A stretch of DNA of 64,000 nucleotides from Symbiodinium microadriaticum. Its lineage: Eukaryota; Sar; Dinophyceae; Suessiales; Symbiodiniaceae. How positions within the stretch are numbered: the first letter of the stretch is position 1; every line of letters starts with the position of its first letter. The stretch covers positions 263,734 through 327,733 of the forward strand of contig LSRX01000132.1 in NCBI GenBank assembly GCA_001939145.1, read 5' to 3'. Under the pieces are notes generated by a model, which was given only the letters and a program-made list of their open reading frames with translations, did not search any database and was not told the origin of the DNA. This document shows positions 1 through 10,690 of this stretch, one piece after another. Both the position numbers and the translations under genes were made by a program.

Positions 1-548
1 GATTTAGGGTTTAGGTTTACGGTTTCGGGTTTAGGGCTTAGCAATCTAGGGTTTGGTAAACACTACAACAACCAAGGACACCACACAGCCCGATAACACA
101 TCTCTAGAACCATCGTCCTAACCCCTGAGAAGCTTCTACTTCGGGGTGAGAGGCTTCTGAGTTCCCTGGCCCAGACAAGCTTCGCACTGAATTCTGTTAC
201 CCTTAGCATCAAAATAGCCCAAAAGCCTTACATAAGGCGGTCTTTGGGCCCACAAGCCTAAAAATATGGGTCCTTTGAAGGTAAGGGTTAGGAGCACCAT
301 TCTGCCCAAAAAGATCTACACCTGCAAACATGAAGACCGGGAATCGAACAAAACTCTCAACCTACTACCCCCTATCTAAATGGGGTATCCGGAAAAAAGG
401 GCACCCTAATGTAGTACCCTTAATAGTAGGACCCTTATTATAAGGACCCAAAAGTAAGGTACCCTAATTTTCGGAAAGTCCCAAATCTAAAACTCAGCCA
501 TGACGCCCACATGTAAAGCTCCAAAAGCCCTTAAAGGCTACCTACTTG

Positions 549-646
549 GGTAGTTCTCCAAATCAGGGTCCCTTTTAGGGTCCTTTTTATAAGGGTGCCG
601 TGCTATTTCTCGGACCTAAAAGGGGACCCTAATTTAGAGAACTACC
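549..646. mobile_element. MITE-like palindrome, family 1 (GGTAGTTCTC ends)
   Basis: The element is about 98 bp with near-perfect terminal inverted repeats: it opens ggtagttctccaaat and closes atttagagaactacc. The inner arms (aggGTCCC) are also complementary, so the whole element can fold as one hairpin. The same structure recurs at 7648, 8029 and 10196, and in longer forms at 20878, 28648 and 63376. It has no coding capacity, which fits a non-autonomous DNA element. Confidence 0.7.
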
Positions 647-904
647 TACTCCGAAACCCTCATGCAGACCCGATAACACCCTTACAAGCCTACGCCAAAG
701 TCAGTATCAAAACCCTCACAACCTCACTAGCACCCTGTGACACATTTTCTACAAAGGTATAGAGCCCATGGCCTTCACAGCTACTAACAGCCCATTTCCG
801 GCTTAGGATGTAGGGCCCTTTGGGCTTCCTGACACTAGAAAATGGAGCCCGATTCAACATCACACTCTGGAGGGCTTTCTGTTGAGGGCTTAGGGTTTAG
901 TGTT

Positions 905-1002
905 TGCCTTAACCCCAAATAACCTACCTTTTTTAGGGCTCCTTATTATGATTTCTTTATACAAGTCCTTAAACAGGGTAGGTTCTTTAGGGTCCAGGTA
1001 GG
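905..1002. mobile_element. MITE-like palindrome, family 6 (GGACCCTAAAGAACCTACC ends)
   Basis: Outer arms aacctacc and ggtaggtt are inverted around an A/T-rich core containing tttatacaagtcctt. A second copy at 9562-9645 has the same outer arms but the core in the opposite orientation, as expected of a palindromic element inserted the other way round. Decayed relatives appear near 23.2, 37.7 and 53.8 kb. Confidence 0.5.
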
Positions 1003-1036
1003 GCTTCGAACTTAAAGCCCTCAAGCAACTGAGAGA

Positions 1037-1641
1037 CCAGCCACTTTTCGCGCGCCGCATCTGGTGGCTCTCCGTGCCTGCAGAGATGCTGCGCGCATTT
1101 ACAAGCGATTCTATCGGGTGTTGTAGGGTTTCTAAAGCCCCAATCTCCCTAAACCCTAAACCCTAAACCCCAAGCCCCAATCTCTAGTTCCTACACCCTA
1201 GACCCTGCACCTTGAACTGTAGACTTCCAGAATCTCGGGTTGCATGGGGGTTCTGTCCCGTTTTCCGAGGATCCTCCGATTCAGTGCCTACCTCTTCTGA
1301 AATTTCTATGTAGGATGAGCGTAATTCCGAAGCATCATGGCTTTCAGACGTGCTGAAGCCCAACCCTAAACCCTAAATCGTCTAAGAGTAAGGATATCCT
1401 TGGTCGCATTTTCAGTCCGAGCAACTAGGACCCTCCTTCTACCTTCGATACATAATAAGGGTTTAGGGTTTAGGGTTCTTAAGAACACCCTAACACTCCT
1501 CAGATAGCCCAACGTAGGTACTACTTACAGGCTGGAGACCCCAAGTAGGCACTGTTTGTATACTTGCAGTCTCAGGGTTAGGTGTTTAGGGGTCGAGGGT
1601 AGATGGAGGGTCTTGACAGGAAGCCCGAGGTAAACGGGTAA
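1037..1641. repeat. Local duplication, copy 1
   Basis: The segment from ccagccacttttcg to the motif gacaggaagcccgaggtaaa is repeated in the same order at 1897-2376. The copies share long blocks, such as the words around ctgcgcgcatttacaagcga and tacttgcagtctcagggtta. They differ by substitutions and by telomere-like insertions, including a CCCTAAA tract near 1150 and another near 1455 in this copy. No open frame is shared, so it is treated as non-coding. Confidence 0.75.
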
Positions 1642-1837
1642 TATAGGGGCCTTAATAATTAGAATAGGGTTTTGCGGCCCATTATACCATAATTATAAGA
1701 AGGAACCCCCAAAATAGTCTAGGTGATTAGTTAGGCCCCTACATTACTTTAGAGGCCTCATGACTTGGACTAGGGCCTGGGCTTTTGGGCTACAGAATTG
1801 ATGTTAAGGAAGCCCCCGGAAAACTAAACCCCAGGGT

Positions 1838-1876
1838 TTGGGTTAGGGTTTAGGGTTTAGGGTTTAGGGTTTAGGG
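1838..1876 (+). repeat. Interstitial telomere-like tract (TTTAGGG)n
   Basis: About five consecutive TTTAGGG units lie between the two copies of the local duplication. G-runs on the plus strand could form a G-quadruplex. Confidence 0.8.
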
Positions 1877-1896
1877 CTAGACCCTAAACTTTCGGC

Positions 1897-2376
1897 CCAG
1901 CCACTTTTCGTAGGCCGCATCTGTTGGCTCTCTGTGCCTGCAAAGGTGCTGCGCGCATTTACAAGCGACTTTTTTCGGGTGTTGCAATCTCTAGATTCTA
2001 GATCCTACACCCTAGACCCTGCACCTTAAACTGTAGTCTTCTAGAATCTAGGGTTTCATGGGGGTTCTGTCCCGTTTCCGGGGTCGACCTCATAGTCAGG
2101 TTCCTCCGATTCAGTGCTTACCTCTTCTGAAATTTCTATGTAGTATGAGGGTAATTCCGAAGCATCACGGCTTTCAGACGTGCTGAAGCTCTAACACCTA
2201 AAAGTAAGGATAACCTCTTAAGAACACCCTACTCCAGACAGCCCAACATAGGTACTAGGTACTACATACAGCCTAGAGACCCCAGGTAGGCACTGTTTGT
2301 ATACTTGCAGTCTCAGGGTTAGGTGTTTAGGGGTCGAGGGTAGATGGAGGATCTTGACAGGAAGCCCGAGGTAAAA
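1897..2376. repeat. Local duplication, copy 2
   Basis: Second copy of the 1037-1641 segment, shorter because the telomere-like insertions are absent. It contains a short extra stretch (gtcgacctcatagtcagg, near 2080) not present in copy 1. Confidence 0.75.
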
Positions 2377-3157
2377 GGGTACTGTAGACCCTGAGTCCTC
2401 GGCCCTAAACTGTGGCCCTACACACCAGAAATAAACGGGTAATGAAGTTCACGGGCAGTTACAAGTGTATTTGTAACCAGGGTAACGTTTGACTTAACGC
2501 AAAGTAAGGGACGTATAACCTCGATTATAACTACCCATGAACCTCCAAGTACTGGAGAACCCTGAACCCGAAACAAACTAGTGGAGATATAGAAGTGGAC
2601 GAATCGGATCGAGGGAGCTTGGCATCTCAGGCCCTTAAGCGAGTCTATTTTGGTTTAGGACTTTGGAGTTTAGGATTTGAGCTTGAAGGGTTTCGGCTTT
2701 GGGGGTATAGGGTTTTTTCAGGCCACTATTTATTTTCTCTGAAGCGCCCCCCCCCCCCCTCAAAACCACAGCCCTATGATCATTAGACCCGGTACTCGAC
2801 AGGCTCAGCCTCGAGGGTCAACTGCAAAGCCCCGATTTTTGAGAGGTCCCAGAATTCAAAGCTTGGGTCTTTTTGACGTTAAAAAACCATGCCAAGCCCC
2901 CCGATTTTTGAGATGTCCCAGAATTAAGGGTCACTCCTTTGGCAATTTGGGTCTTTCGCGACCCTGCACCACCTGCAGAATGTAAGGAACGTTGGGTTTC
3001 CGGTAGACCTTAAACCCTAAAACTTAAACTTAAACCCTAAGGTTAAAGCCCCTCAACCAAAACGCTAAGACCCCAACGCCCTGAGAAGCCCTAAACCCCG
3101 AAACCCTGCAAAGGGCTCAAACCCCCTCCACAAAACCCTGCTAACCTGCAGCCTGCC

Positions 3158-3328
3158 TTAGGAACCCACTCAGGAGCTCTTGTAATGAAGGTTTCCCTAC
3201 ACCCTAAACCCTAAACCCCTAAACCCTAAACCCTAAACCCTAAACCCCTAAACCCTAAACCCCTAACCCCTAAACCCTTCAGGGTTCAGCTTTAGGAACC
3301 CACGCAGGAGCTCTTGTAATGAAGGTTT
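3158..3328. repeat. Telomere-like tract flanked by 37-bp direct repeats
   Basis: A CCCTAAA-rich tract (about 3195-3291) is bracketed by the same 37-bp sequence at 3158-3194 and 3292-3328, which starts ttaggaacccac and ends gtaatgaaggttt. I see one mismatch between the copies. The arrangement resembles insertion of telomeric sequence into a break whose ends were duplicated. Confidence 0.75.
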
Positions 3329-4647
3329 AGGGTTCAGGCCTTGGACCGGTCCAGGGCTTACGGCTTAGGGTTTAGGGCTTAGAGGATGACAGACTTCAGA
3401 TAAATAAAGCACAAAGAGGTTTAGGGTTTAGGATGTATAGGATGTGAGGTTGAGGATTCCTAAGCCTTAAACCGTAAACCCTAAACTCTAAACCCCTAAA
3501 CCCTAACCCCAAACCCTAAACTCTAAACCCCTAAACCCTGAACTGCCGTAAGCCCTAAAGCCGGCGGCCTTCCCTATCACGGGACGTTTTCTCTTCGGGT
3601 GCAACCGCCTGACAAGCTGCTTTGGGATGTTCTAGGTTTTAGGGTCTTAGGCTCTTAGGGTTTTTGGGGTTTAGGGTTCAGGGTTTTGGGGTGGTTCTGT
3701 AGGGTTTTGGGCGTTTAGGGTTTTTCGGGTTCTGTAGGGTTTTGGGTTTTGGATTTTAGGCTTTGGGTTGGGGGCGCTATAGGTTTAGGGTTTAGGGTTT
3801 TAGGGTTTGGGGTGGGGGGTCTGTAGGGTTTGGGGGTCTAAGGTTTAGGGCTGAAGGTTCTGCAGGGTTTTGGGGGTCTACGGTTACGGGTGTTAAGGTC
3901 TTTGTAGGGCTTAGGGCCATAGGGTTTTAGGGTTGGGGGTTCTGTAGGATTATGGGGTGCAGGTTGTGCATCTTCACAGCAACATTGTGGCCACACGGGG
4001 TAGCTAGTGCAGCCACATCAGGAGCCGAGTCGTTCACGGTTGCAAGGTTGAGGGTTAAAGCTGTGCTGTTTGGGGAACCCCTAAACCCTAAACCCTTCAC
4101 GGGACTGCTGCATTGACCCAAGGCTTAAGAATATAGGGTGGCTTCAGACTCAAACTGGCATGGGCATAGAGGATGCTTTTTGGGATTGTTTTCGGGGTTT
4201 GTGAGGGTTGCTTCAAGTTTTGTTTAGGGTTTTAGGGTTTATGGTAGGACTTATAATGTAGCAGCCTGAGAACTCGCAATAGTGTTTCTTGCTATCTCGA
4301 AACGTGATCGGATCATGCACGACAAAGCCCAATTCACCAAAGCCCCTTTTTCGGGGGTTAAGGGGTGTNAACCTAAAACTTTTCTCTGGCACCTCACCCC
4401 TCGAATAGACTGAAATCCTTCACCCCCGCCCCCAAACCGAGCCCCTATATCACACCAAATAATAAAAAAAAGCCTAGAACACTCCGATGAGTGTCTCTCG
4501 AGACCCTAAACCCGAAACTTCCGACCTTTCCACCGAGGAGCTGGAAATCCAGCCCATCGTCGTCCGCGAACCATGCCGCCTTAGGCGCGCCTGACCATGA
4601 GCTTCCATAACCATAGGGTTTAGGGTTTTGGGGTTTAGCAGGGCTTT

Positions 4648-4690
4648 GGGTTTAGGGTTTAGGGTTTAGGGTTTAGGGTTTAGGGTTTAG
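4648..4690 (+). repeat. Interstitial telomere-like tract, longest perfect run
   Basis: About six uninterrupted TTTAGGG units. This is the cleanest run of the telomere motif I can find in the window. Confidence 0.85.
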
Positions 4691-5027
4691 CAGGCTTTCG
4701 GGTTTAGGGTTTAGGGGTGGGTTCTTGGTATGGGGAAGAAAGTTAAACGCCCCAACCTTGGAACGGCCCAGCTTGTAAACCCTAAACTGATAACTGCTTA
4801 GATCCGACAGGAACGAGCAATGCAGCTACTCTTCAGTCGAAGGAGAAGGAATCATGCCAAAACTAGGTCCAGCTTCTGAATGGTTAGCGCGCTTTTTTTT
4901 CACTGGTAGTTTGGGCTGCTTTAAGGTTTGTCTTACGTGGCAGGCGTGGGACTTTTGAGCATAAGCTAGTTTTGGGGCCTGAAAAAAACTAATCCTTCTA
5001 GAAGTCCAAATCAGTGCAACTTCAAGG

Positions 5028-5400
5028 GACTTTGTGTGGACCGTAACATGGTTGGGACATGGATGCTCCGTGGGTACGGACGGACTTTGTGTGGACCTTA
5101 ACATGGTTGGGACATGGATGATCTGTGGGCACGGACGGACTTTGTGTGGACCTTAACATGGTTGGGCCATGGATGCTCCGGACTTTGTGTGGACGTTAAC
5201 ATGGTTGAGAAATGGATGCTCTGTGGGAACGGACGGACTTTGTGTGGACGTTAACATGGTAGGGACATGGATGCTCTGTGGGAACGGACGGACTTCGTGT
5301 GGACGTTAACATGTTTGGGACATGGATGCTCTGTGGGAACGGACGGACTTTGTGTGGACATTAACATGGTTGGGACATGGATGCTGTGCGGGAACACGGA
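5028..5400. repeat. 55-bp minisatellite, about seven copies
   Basis: The word gactttgtgtgga recurs at 5028, 5083, 5138, 5181, 5236, 5291 and 5346. All spacings are 55 bp except one of 43 bp, where 12 bp are missing. Each unit also contains taacatggttgggacatgga and a gggaacggacgg tail. Because 55 is not a multiple of three, the apparent peptide repeats in this region change frame and are not protein repeats. Confidence 0.9.
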
Positions 5401-6560
5401 TGCTGGATGCAAACACTGGAAAAACACAGGAAAACGCAAAAAACTTACGATAAAACACACCAGAATGCCGCCTATCTGCGAACAAAAACACACACGATAA
5501 CGCCCGCTATGTGCAAGAAACACAGGAAAATGCCAGGGAAAATAAGGCGCGCCCACCTTCTGAATCATGAGCACCAGGCACTACGCCAACCCGGAGCTGG
5601 TTTTGCATCGCGATCAGACTGCAAAATACGGGCGGAGCATAATCCGCTGAATCTGTTCCTGGCACCGTCCAGCAGCCTCCGCCGCAGCACTCTTCCGCTC
5701 GGCCGCAGCCATTTCTTTCTGCTTGCGTTTCGCCTTCGGTTCCTGCAGGTTTAGAGCATTCTACGGTCAGTTAGTGAAATATGCATCGCCAAGTCATGTA
5801 CACCATGAAAGGTGCCCATGACTCTGGGCTTCTCAAGATTGTGCCGGGCTGCATCTGATAAAGCCATTGAAAGTGGCTCCAGGATATCATCCAAAGTTCA
5901 GGCGGTACCATTTGATCCACCAAAACCTGGCTTTTGGGCCTCAGCCACAAAGAGCCTCCAGACTCGGAGCTCGCTCCACAGAGCAAAACTGCTTTGCCCG
6001 GCCTAGGCATATCCCGGTAAGTTGTCTTTAGGGTATAGGGTTTAGGGTATAGGGTTTAGGGTTTTGAGCGTTTAGGGTTTAGGGTTTAGGGTTGTCAGAT
6101 AGGCTGGTTTGTGCCCTGACAAGCCAGCACCACAAGCTTTGACAGCTCCCAAATGAGCACAAGTAAGGCTTTGGGCTTGCCGTTTCCGATATGGAGGTTT
6201 GGGCTAAAGCCCATAACTGACTCAAAAACCTATCCTTCCTGACTATCTTCAGGGTTGAAAGATACGTGGGTGCACCTTCAACGGGCAAGTCTCTGAACTC
6301 GGGTCCCTTTTGAGATCCTTTCTTGAAGAGTAAGGCCTTGTGTTGGGAATCCGAGATGGGAACCCCCAAGCTAGAGAACCCCGCCACATGAAAGCCCGAA
6401 CTCAACGGCCGAGCCCTAAACACGCCAGACCCTGAGCCCCGCATCAACTGATAGACACCAAGCCAGGAAACCCCGTATAAAACCCAGTGAAAGCCCTATA
6501 AACAAACTCTCAAGCCATTCCCCTAAAACCCAAACCCCAAAACACCCCCCAAAATAGGAA
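5401..6560. other. No supported gene
   Basis: Largely unique sequence with a short telomere-like run near 6025-6090. Open frames of 60-125 codons on both strands overlap one another and carry no recognisable motif. Confidence 0.5.
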
Positions 6561-6721
6561 CCCTTAAAGGAAGCCTTCAAGGAGCGCCAATAGATCCCCC
6601 AAAGGAACCCTTACAGGAAGCCCTACAGATCCCTTAAAGGAATCCCCTTTAGATCCCTGAGAGGAACCCTGAAAGGAACCCTTTGTGATCCCTCAAAAGG
6701 AACCCCCATAGGATCCTTCTG
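6561..6721. repeat. Degenerate AAAGGAACCCT-type short repeats
   Basis: Words such as aaaggaaccctt and agatccctt recur every 10-30 bases. A similar patch lies at 12476-12620. They probably grew from local slippage on CCCTAAA-like sequence. Confidence 0.5.
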
Positions 6722-6811
6722 CCCATAGGCTCCTTAGTAGTTCCTTTTTGGGAATACCAAATAGGATCCTAAATACCAACCACAAAGAGGAACTACTAAG
6801 GAGCCTATGGG
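6722..6811. mobile_element. MITE-like palindrome, family 2 (CCCATAGGCTCC ends)
   Basis: Terminal inverted repeats of about 28 bp: the element opens cccataggctccttagtagt and closes with its complement at ggagcctatggg. The core holds ggatcctaaa. Related copies lie at 32831, 47703, 59992 and 61376, with a half copy at 10508. Confidence 0.75.
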
Positions 6812-7647
6812 TAGGGAACCCCTGAAGGCCCTTAAAGTAGGGAACCCCTAAAGGGCCCTTTTTGGACGTCTTAAATCAAACCCCTAAACTTCCCTCCCCC
6901 AGGGTGGGGGCCGAGGGAGTAGACGAGTCCATCACCGGCGCCGGTACGGATCCTGGCACAGTGGCCTCGGCTCATGGGGTGTAGGAGTTTAGGAGTTTAG
7001 GGTTTTAGGGTTTAGGGTTTATGGTTTTTGGTTTGAGGTTTATAGGGTTTAGGGTTTATAGGGTGTAGGGTTTAAGGTTTTAGGGTGTAGGGTTTAGGGT
7101 TTCTTGAAGGGTTCCTTCAGTCTAGAGGGTTCCCTTTCTAGGTTCTGCGCTACGTACCTTTTTCGGGTTTAGATGGCTTTATGGCTGAGGGCAGTGGGGC
7201 TGTATGTTTTAGGTCTTGGGGTTCTAATTAGGATGTCTTCGGCCTTTTAGGACTGTACGGTGTATGTTGTGGCTCTATAGCGGTTTTGCAAGAGCTCCTC
7301 TGTGAGATCCTACACGAACTCCTGTAAGGGTGGGGTTCGCAAAAGGTATCTGGGTTTGGGGTATGGGGTTTTAGGGTTAGGGTTTGGGGTTTAGGGTTTA
7401 GGCTGTAGGGTTTGGGGTTTAGGGGTTCCTTTTGGAGTCCATCGGGGTTGAGGTTTGCTGTAGGCTTGCGGCTGTACAAGCGCTGCATAAACGGGATCCA
7501 TGATCTATAAGGGTTGGATCAAAGGTCTTTTTAACCCTAAACTCTAAACCCTAACTAAACCCAAGGCTCGTTAGAGGTTGAAGAAAGCTTGTCGTGAGTG
7601 TAGATGAGTACTTCACAAGGATTTCCACAAGGATGGTTCTGTATGGC

Positions 7648-7746
7648 GGGTACTTCTCTAAATTAGGGTCCCTTCGTGTCCTTTGGAGAAGGGTGCCGTA
7701 CCATTTTGGGGGGCATCAGAAGGGACCTCCAATTTAGAGAGAACCC
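7648..7746. mobile_element. MITE-like palindrome, family 1
   Basis: Opens gggtacttctctaaatt and closes aatttagagagaaccc. The core keeps the family words gggtgccgta and gggacc. Confidence 0.7.
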
Positions 7747-8028
7747 ATATATGCAGCTTAGGAATATTGAGGAGCTTTCTTGTTCTGGCATGCTTTTTGT
7801 GGGGGTTCCCCACCTTTCCCGTTGTTTGGGGGCTCATGAGGTTCAAGAGTCTAGGCTCTCGGCTGCGGTACAGACTAAGTGATGTTTGTATGAAGGTTCA
7901 TATGTCTGTTATTCAAAATTAATAGTAATAGTAATAGTAATTCTGGTACAACCATTAATACTCATACTAGCTCACGGTATTGCTTATACTGGCTACTGAT
8001 TCGTGGGCAGTGCTTGATGTCAGGAGTT

Positions 8029-8130
8029 GGGTAGTTCTCTACATTCGGGTCCCTTTTAGGGTCCTTTTTTATAGGGCTGCCGTACTCTACTTTGGGACCG
8101 AACAAGGGGCCCTAATTTAGACAACTACCC
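8029..8130. mobile_element. MITE-like palindrome, family 1
   Basis: Opens gggtagttctctacatt and closes aatttagacaactaccc. Length and core (ctgccgtactct) match the copy at 549. Confidence 0.75.
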
Positions 8131-8283
8131 ATTTGGGGCTTCGTCCCTAAACGCTAAACCCCTCAACCCTAAACCCGAAACCCCAAACCCTAAACCCTAA
8201 ACCCCGTAGTGGGTTTAGGGCTAAGGGGTCCTAGGTCTTCGACTAAACGGGGTCGCAAGCTTACAGCTAGAAGCCAGGGAGTT

Positions 8284-8418
8284 GGAACCTTTCGGGTTTA
8301 GGGGTTTACGGTTTAGGGGTGTAGGGGTGTAGGGGTGTAGGGGTGTATGGGGTCTAGGGGTTTAGGGTTTAGGGTAAGGGGTTTAGGGGTTTAGGGGTTT
8401 AGGTGTTTAGGGGCTGAC
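8284..8418 (+). repeat. Interstitial telomere-like tract with GTGTAGGG variants
   Basis: TTTAGGG-type units are mixed with a homogeneous block of gtgtagggg units near 8310-8345, showing local amplification of a variant repeat. Confidence 0.75.
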
Positions 8419-9561
8419 GCCCTTATTAAACTAAAGCATAGGGAATCCCAGCACGACTCATCCCAAATCCAAGTTTCAATTTTCTGGGGCCCTAAACCGG
8501 GAGGGTCGCTCGGGATTTGAGGCCCTCGAGGGGGTTCCTGGTATATTGTACTATAATTATCATAAGGAACCCCAAAACCCTATTCCAAAAAATTAAGGCC
8601 CGACTTCTCTTTGATCGATTTTGGGTTAGGGCTAAGGGGTTTCGGGTTTGGGGATTAGGGGTTTAGGGTTGAGGGGCCGCAAGTGTCTTCGAGATCCTTG
8701 GAGGAGCCAGGACCCCAACGCATCTGCATGAAGTCCAGAGTTCAGGGTTGAGGATTTGGGGGTTCGGTTGGGGTTCGATCGAAGTTGCCCCAAACATCGG
8801 TTTAGGGTTTAGGGGTTTAGGTTCAGGGTTCAGGGGTTTAGGGTTCAGGGGTTTAGGGTCTATAATGTTTCCACCTGACACCCTGTCGCTATCTATATAG
8901 GCTTGGGCCCAAATTTGGACACCCCCGCCAGGCTCGCTGATTGCTCTCAGGCGTCGGCCATACAATGGCGAAGGGAAATGGCGTCAGTGTGGCACTTCAA
9001 ACAAGCCGATTGTTTCAAGGTTTATGGCCTCTACAGTTTTGAAATACAGCATAGTATGGTAGGTTTTTATATATTTTTGACAGTACCTTGTATCAAATTA
9101 CAGTATGTTAGAGAATAAGACCGGTATACTTGGAAGATCAGGAGGATTACAGAGCTTTCCCGAGCTGGGTTCATCGTGTGTTGAGTCTCGCTCAGTGTCA
9201 GTCGGGCAGCTTGCGAACATTGCTCAAACGTCGTGCCTTTCCGACTAGGAGTCGAGAGTATAAGGGTTTCTGGCTTACGGTTTTGGCAGGGATGTGGGTT
9301 TGAAAAGTGTTAAGTGTTGCGCGGCCTGAGTCTGAAAGGGGAACCCGCAAATCCAAAACCCTGAAATCTACTGGCAGATGCCTCGGAAGGCTTGGAGCCA
9401 TGCAGTCGGGTTTGGGCGCTGAGCTTCGGATTTAGGGCATAGGGTGCAGGATTTAGGGAGCTTGAGATTTTGAGGCTTCTGGTGTAAAGGCCTCGGTTGT
9501 AGGTCTTAGCTGGTGTATGCAAGAATCTGCCAGTAGGCCCGGAACCCTAAACCCTGCCTCA

Positions 9562-9645
9562 ACCCCAAATATCCTAAGTTTTTAAGGACTTGTATAAAGA
9601 TATCCTAATTCGGAATCCTAAAAAAGGTAGGTTCTTTGGGGTCCA
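9562..9645. mobile_element. MITE-like palindrome, family 6
   Basis: Same outer arms as the copy at 905-1002, with the core (aaggacttgtataaagatatc) inverted relative to it. Confidence 0.5.
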
Positions 9646-9646
9646 G

Positions 9647-9760
9647 GTGGACCCTAAACCCTGAACCCTCAACTCTCTAGGGCTTAGGGTGGGTGGACCC
9701 TAAACCCTGAACCCTCAACTCTCTAGGGCTTAGGGTGGGTGGACCCTAAACCCTGAACCT
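9647..9760. repeat. 46-bp tandem repeat, about 2.5 copies
   Basis: The word ggaccctaaaccctgaac recurs at 9649, 9695 and 9741, giving a period of 46 bp. Each unit includes ctctctagggcttagggtgg. It abuts the family 6 MITE on its left. Confidence 0.85.
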
Positions 9761-10195
9761 TACACTCAAAACCTAAAGCTAGAACCCCAGAGCTCTAGAC
9801 CCTAAAACACAGGGCAAAGGATCACTTTACCCTGAAGGTTTAAGTGTTTAGGGTTTAGGGGTTAAGGGTTAAGGGTTTAGGGTTTAGGGGCTTAGGGTTT
9901 AAGCATTCGGCTTCCTGGAAAGAGGAAGGAACATGATCGTCACACCAGCGAAGTTCGTGGCATGTGGCAGACCAATGCACGCATGCTTTTCCAATACTTC
10001 CACCTTCCTCCCGAAGGGCACAGAAGCAGAAGTTCTTTGTGGAAGAAGAAGCCAAGAACTTCGCGAACGTCTCCGTACAACTGTCACAGTAGTCTGACGT
10101 TCCCTGACATCTGTCAGTACCTAGACCCTCTATTAGACCCGATATACCTATTGTTCTTTGCGGAACCCTTCCGTGGCTCTCATGAAGAACTATAC

Positions 10196-10300
10196 GGGTA
10201 GTTCTCTCCAATTCTGGTCCCTCTTGGGACTCCTTTTCGTAAGGTCGCCGTCTGTTTTTGGGTTGCACAAAAAGGCACCCTTTAGTTTAGAGAACCACCC
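10196..10300. mobile_element. MITE-like palindrome, family 1
   Basis: Opens gggtagttctctccaatt and closes agtttagagaaccaccc. This is the most diverged of the short family 1 copies. Confidence 0.65.
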
Positions 10301-10507
10301 ACCCATGTTCACGTTTATTCTGATATAAGCACTAAACCTAAACCCTAAACCCTGTACCCTAATTATTTATTCTAACATAAGCCCTAAAACCTAAACCCTA
10401 AACCGCCTACAAAGGTTACTGAACTTTCTCAGTGTGGCTCTCGAGAAACTTCAGATAGAAGCCCTGTGCACCCAGGGAGGATCTCCTGTTGGGGGGCTAG
10501 CTTAGGA

Positions 10508-10571
10508 CTACCTATAGTCTCCATTGTAGTCCCTTTTTGGGGTTACCTTGTAGGATCCTTAATATTGAATT
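10508..10571. mobile_element. Half copy of family 2 MITE next to an N
   Basis: The left arm tatagtctccattgtagtcc and core ggatccttaat match the copy at 59992. The right arm is missing at the N at 10572, so the other half may have been lost in assembly. Confidence 0.5.
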
Positions 10572-10589
10572 NCAGGCCAATAATACAGG

Positions 10590-10690
10590 GAGGCCATCTT
10601 ACGGGCCCATGTTGGGCCCATTTTGGGCCCAGTTTAATGTCAGGCCCTTTCGGGCCCTTTGATTTCAATTGTGGGCCCTTGTACAATCAC
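10590..10690. repeat. GGGCCC-rich short repeats
   Basis: The word gggccc or ggccc occurs repeatedly (gttgggcccattttgggccc and similar) within about 100 bases. No gene is seen. Confidence 0.6.

Larger units (their letters stand above)
1..1036. repeat. Gene-free region of degenerate telomere-like repeats
   Basis: Scattered TTTAGGG/CCCTAAA words and their one-base variants lie in unique-looking DNA, with two palindromic MITE-like elements listed separately. I see no open frame with coding character. The window begins inside such sequence (gatttagggtttagg), but the words are too degenerate for a true chromosome end. Confidence 0.6.
2377..5027. other. No supported gene; telomere-like repeats
   Basis: Dense TTTAGGG/CCCTAAA variants occur on both strands, especially 3480-3550, 3640-3960 and 4615-4705. 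A single N lies at 4369. Short open frames here are built from repeat words (repeating NPKP/GFRV-like peptides) and have no recognisable domain. Confidence 0.6.
6812..9561. other. No supported gene; telomere-like repeats and two MITEs
   Basis: Telomere-like runs lie at about 6985-7105, 7360-7430, 8160-8420 and 8800-8860, with family 1 palindromes at 7648 and 8029. A run of (TAATAG)-like triplets sits near 7920. Nothing in this interval has coding character. Confidence 0.5.

Noticed and set aside
1-60. True telomere at the window start
   Set aside because: Motifs are degenerate, interrupted and in the same style as those found throughout the window.
5028-5400. CRISPR array
   Set aside because: Units are contiguous 55-bp repeats without unique spacers, and the genome is eukaryotic.
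9855-10268. 137-codon minus-strand gene
   Set aside because: The tail is repeat-derived (NPKPLNPKP), the start lies in a MITE, and no family is recognised.
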